Shown here: one piece after another, positions 62,031-64,000 of the stretch
Numbering within the stretch: the first letter of the stretch is position 1
Layout of the letters: each line of letters opens with the position of its first letter
Origin: Rhytidiadelphus loreus
Lineage: Eukaryota > Streptophyta > Bryopsida > Hypnales > Hylocomiaceae
Length of the DNA stretch: 64,000 nt
NCBI GenBank assembly: GCA_947034895.1
Contig: OX344762.1
Coordinates: forward strand, 18,766,760-18,830,759
Direction: 5' to 3'
Notes under the pieces: generated by a model
The model's database searches: none
Told to the model about the DNA's origin: nothing
The model's input: only the letters and a program-made list of their open reading frames with translations
Program-made: the position numbers and the translations under genes

Positions 62031-62769
62031 GAAAGCTTTGAAGGGGCCCTTCGGACCTTCAAAATAGAAGAGAAGAGAAAAAAATAGAAAAAAATAGCCA
62101 AAACTTGGCTTAAAAAGTGCTCCGACAAGTGTCGATAGCACGACAAGAGCAACAACAAGAATGAAACAAGAGAATGAAGGCCACGAACAACCTCGAGGAA
62201 GGGCCTTATGTACTCGCTCCTGGCCCTCCCGATAAGTTGTTCGTAAATATTTTCTTACTTTCAATCTAGATATTTTGCTAAACTACCTAAACGCGTTTTC
62301 TAAATAATCTTTGTTTAATGGGAAGGAAGTTTCTCAAGCAAGTTCCTTATAGGCCCTAAATGGCCTTAGAATCTTTTTTGCAAATCAAATATTAGATTTT
62401 CCCAAAGATATTTTGAAAACCTACCTAATTAACCGAGATATTTTGCATTTTAATCTAAAGTTAGTTCTAAATTGTCTTTCTTTAGTCAAAAAGATGGCTT
62501 CTTACGCAAGACAAGTATCTTGGGCAAATCCAATCTTCGATTTTACAAAAGATATTTGCAAAATCAACCTAGATTAATCCAAAATTACCTTTTAAAAATC
62601 AAACTAAGGGTTGACCCCCTCTATCTTTTGAGAGACAATTCAAAACTGAAAACAAACTGCGCCATCACATTTAGAAGACCCCAATTAGTCCAAGGGGCAT
62701 CCAACCCCTACCTCTCCAGCCGTTTTAAAGCGCAAATTTGAGTCACGGTAACTCAGAACAAAAGTCAAA

Positions 62770-63780
62770 AATCTAACTTTTGGAATTTGCGTTTTCTGAT
62801 GAAACTGTCAATCTTGGGTGGTTTAGAATATTTGTGGGAGTAAAAATTGACCCTTGAAATGCTCCATTCGGACACCGCTAGCTCCTAGTTCGCCGGTCAA
62901 CTCGCTGCCAAGTTATAAATTCTTGTAAAATTTGTTGTTGGTCCTAATTCTAGTACTTGAGAATGTCGGAATGTCTTCAAACTTGATAGGGCTCTTTATT
63001 GGCACACAAAATACTATCCTAATTTTTAGTGAGATTTTACTGCAACATTGGTAATTTCTAGGAATTTACAAATGCAATTTTAAGTGGTTGACTCCCATGG
63101 AGTCATTGTGGAGTTTTGTAAAATCCCGAAACTTTTGGGCAATCTTCTATAAGATGTCCATCAACTAAGGGAAAAACCAAACCTTCAATAAGGATGCTAT
63201 TTTTAGCAATTCCTTAATAATTTCTACCCGTAGGGGAAATTATTCTTAATATCGGGGGAATCTTGGATGATCGGGCTTTTATTTGACCTCCTGGCATGCT
63301 TTGATCTAGAAAAGCACTTTTCTATATGTTCTAATCATCATTTCCTCCATCTTGATCTGTGAATGACTGTATTTCTCGAAAATTACCTGCAAACAACAAA
63401 TCTAACTCTTTCGAATTGGATTTGGACTAACTCTGACTAGACTCTAATTTTTAACCAATTTGTTATATGTATACTTATAGGTGTTGTATCACATGAACAA
63501 GACACTAGGACTGGTTAACTCTCAAATCCTTACTTTGCTCAAAATTACTGACTTAACTTACCTAATTCTACTAATAAGACCTAAAATTAGTGAAAATGCA
63601 AGGTTTTACATGTTTCACGCATTTAAGGCCAGTACACACCACTTTGGTAGGGACTTCTACCAAAACCCTCAATAACTATACTTTTATATGTTTTTTCCTA
63701 TTTTTCACCCAAAAATTAACTAAAAATTGCGAAAAATAAGTTCAGAGTTCCAAGTGCCAACTTGAGGGCTTATACAAAGC
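62770..63780 (+). repeat. Dispersed ~1-kb repeat, copy 3
   Basis: Collinear with copy 2 through TTTGGAATTTGCG, GGGTGGTTTAGAA, GACACCGCTAGCTCCTAGTT, TAATTTTTAGTGAGATTTTA, GGTAATTTCTAGGAATTT and TAGGGACTTCTAC, ending near GAGTTCCAAGTGCCAA. Non-coding. Confidence 0.6.
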
Positions 63781-64000
63781 TGTCATATGTATCCACAAAG
63801 TATGTTGCATGCCTAACAATTGCATGTTAAAACAAAGCACATTGTTATTAATTTTGTATTTTTTTTCTAATATATTATAGCAAACAAATTTTTTATAAAT
63901 TCAAATTCAAATTTTTTGGCATTGGTTCACTTACAATGTAATGGGTGACATGAGTTTCTCTGAATGCTATCACATATGACCTTCCCCACTTTACAATTTT
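63781..64000. other. Right edge, AT-rich, nothing recognised
   Basis: No coding frame, repeat or RNA gene seen in this last stretch. Confidence 0.4.

Overview
The window looks like nuclear DNA of a green plant (streptophyte). Two plastid-targeted metabolic genes with spliced introns sit at the left end. TTTAGGG-like telomere-type repeats, a CACTA transposon, Tourist-like and piggyBac-like short inverted-repeat elements and a tRNA-derived SINE fill most of the rest. A non-seed plant (bryophyte, lycophyte or fern type) is my guess, from the mix of transposon proteins and the very GC-rich first exons; the sequence does not prove it.

Left end (1-6000): two minus-strand host genes. The first is chloroplast ketol-acid reductoisomerase (branched-chain amino acid synthesis), which runs off the left edge. 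The second is a complete three-exon chloroplast 2-oxoglutarate/malate translocator of the DiT1 type. From 6000 to 9670 there is AT-rich, repeat-laden DNA, including two tandem 263-bp Tourist-like elements.

Centre (9676-48310): the main discovery. Two perfect 25-bp inverted repeats, each flanked outside by TCTA, bound a 38.6-kb block that I read as one very large, decayed DNA transposon. Removing a younger 21.6-kb CACTA element nested in it leaves about 17 kb. The older element carries, divergently, (i) a ~940-residue protein with a D..N...NKN / GHTHDDID core, probably its transposase, and (ii) a multi-exon gene that joins a ParB-like domain (NGQH motif), a degenerate beta-class DNA-methyltransferase-like domain, an acidic repeat region and an FCP1/NIF-like phosphatase domain. 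A small third gene follows. All three reading frames are broken by single in-frame stops. About 16 copies of a 21-bp palindrome (TTTAACTCG facing CGAGTTAAA) occur only in the non-coding parts of these genes: upstream of both and in three introns of the ParB gene.

Nested CACTA element (18359-39950): matched CACTAG termini and a CAA/CAA target duplication. It encodes a TNP2-type transposase (plus strand), a TNPA/Transposase_24-like six-exon gene that I could resolve completely (minus strand), and two further small unrecognised coding segments between them.

Right end (48311-64000): no confident gene. There is a three-deep nest of short elements, a 914-bp piggyBac-like element with a homologous copy inside the CACTA, a CACTA-derived 237-bp foldback MITE, three diverged copies of a ~1-kb dispersed repeat, and a GC-rich tandem-repeat island near 60.6-61.0 kb.
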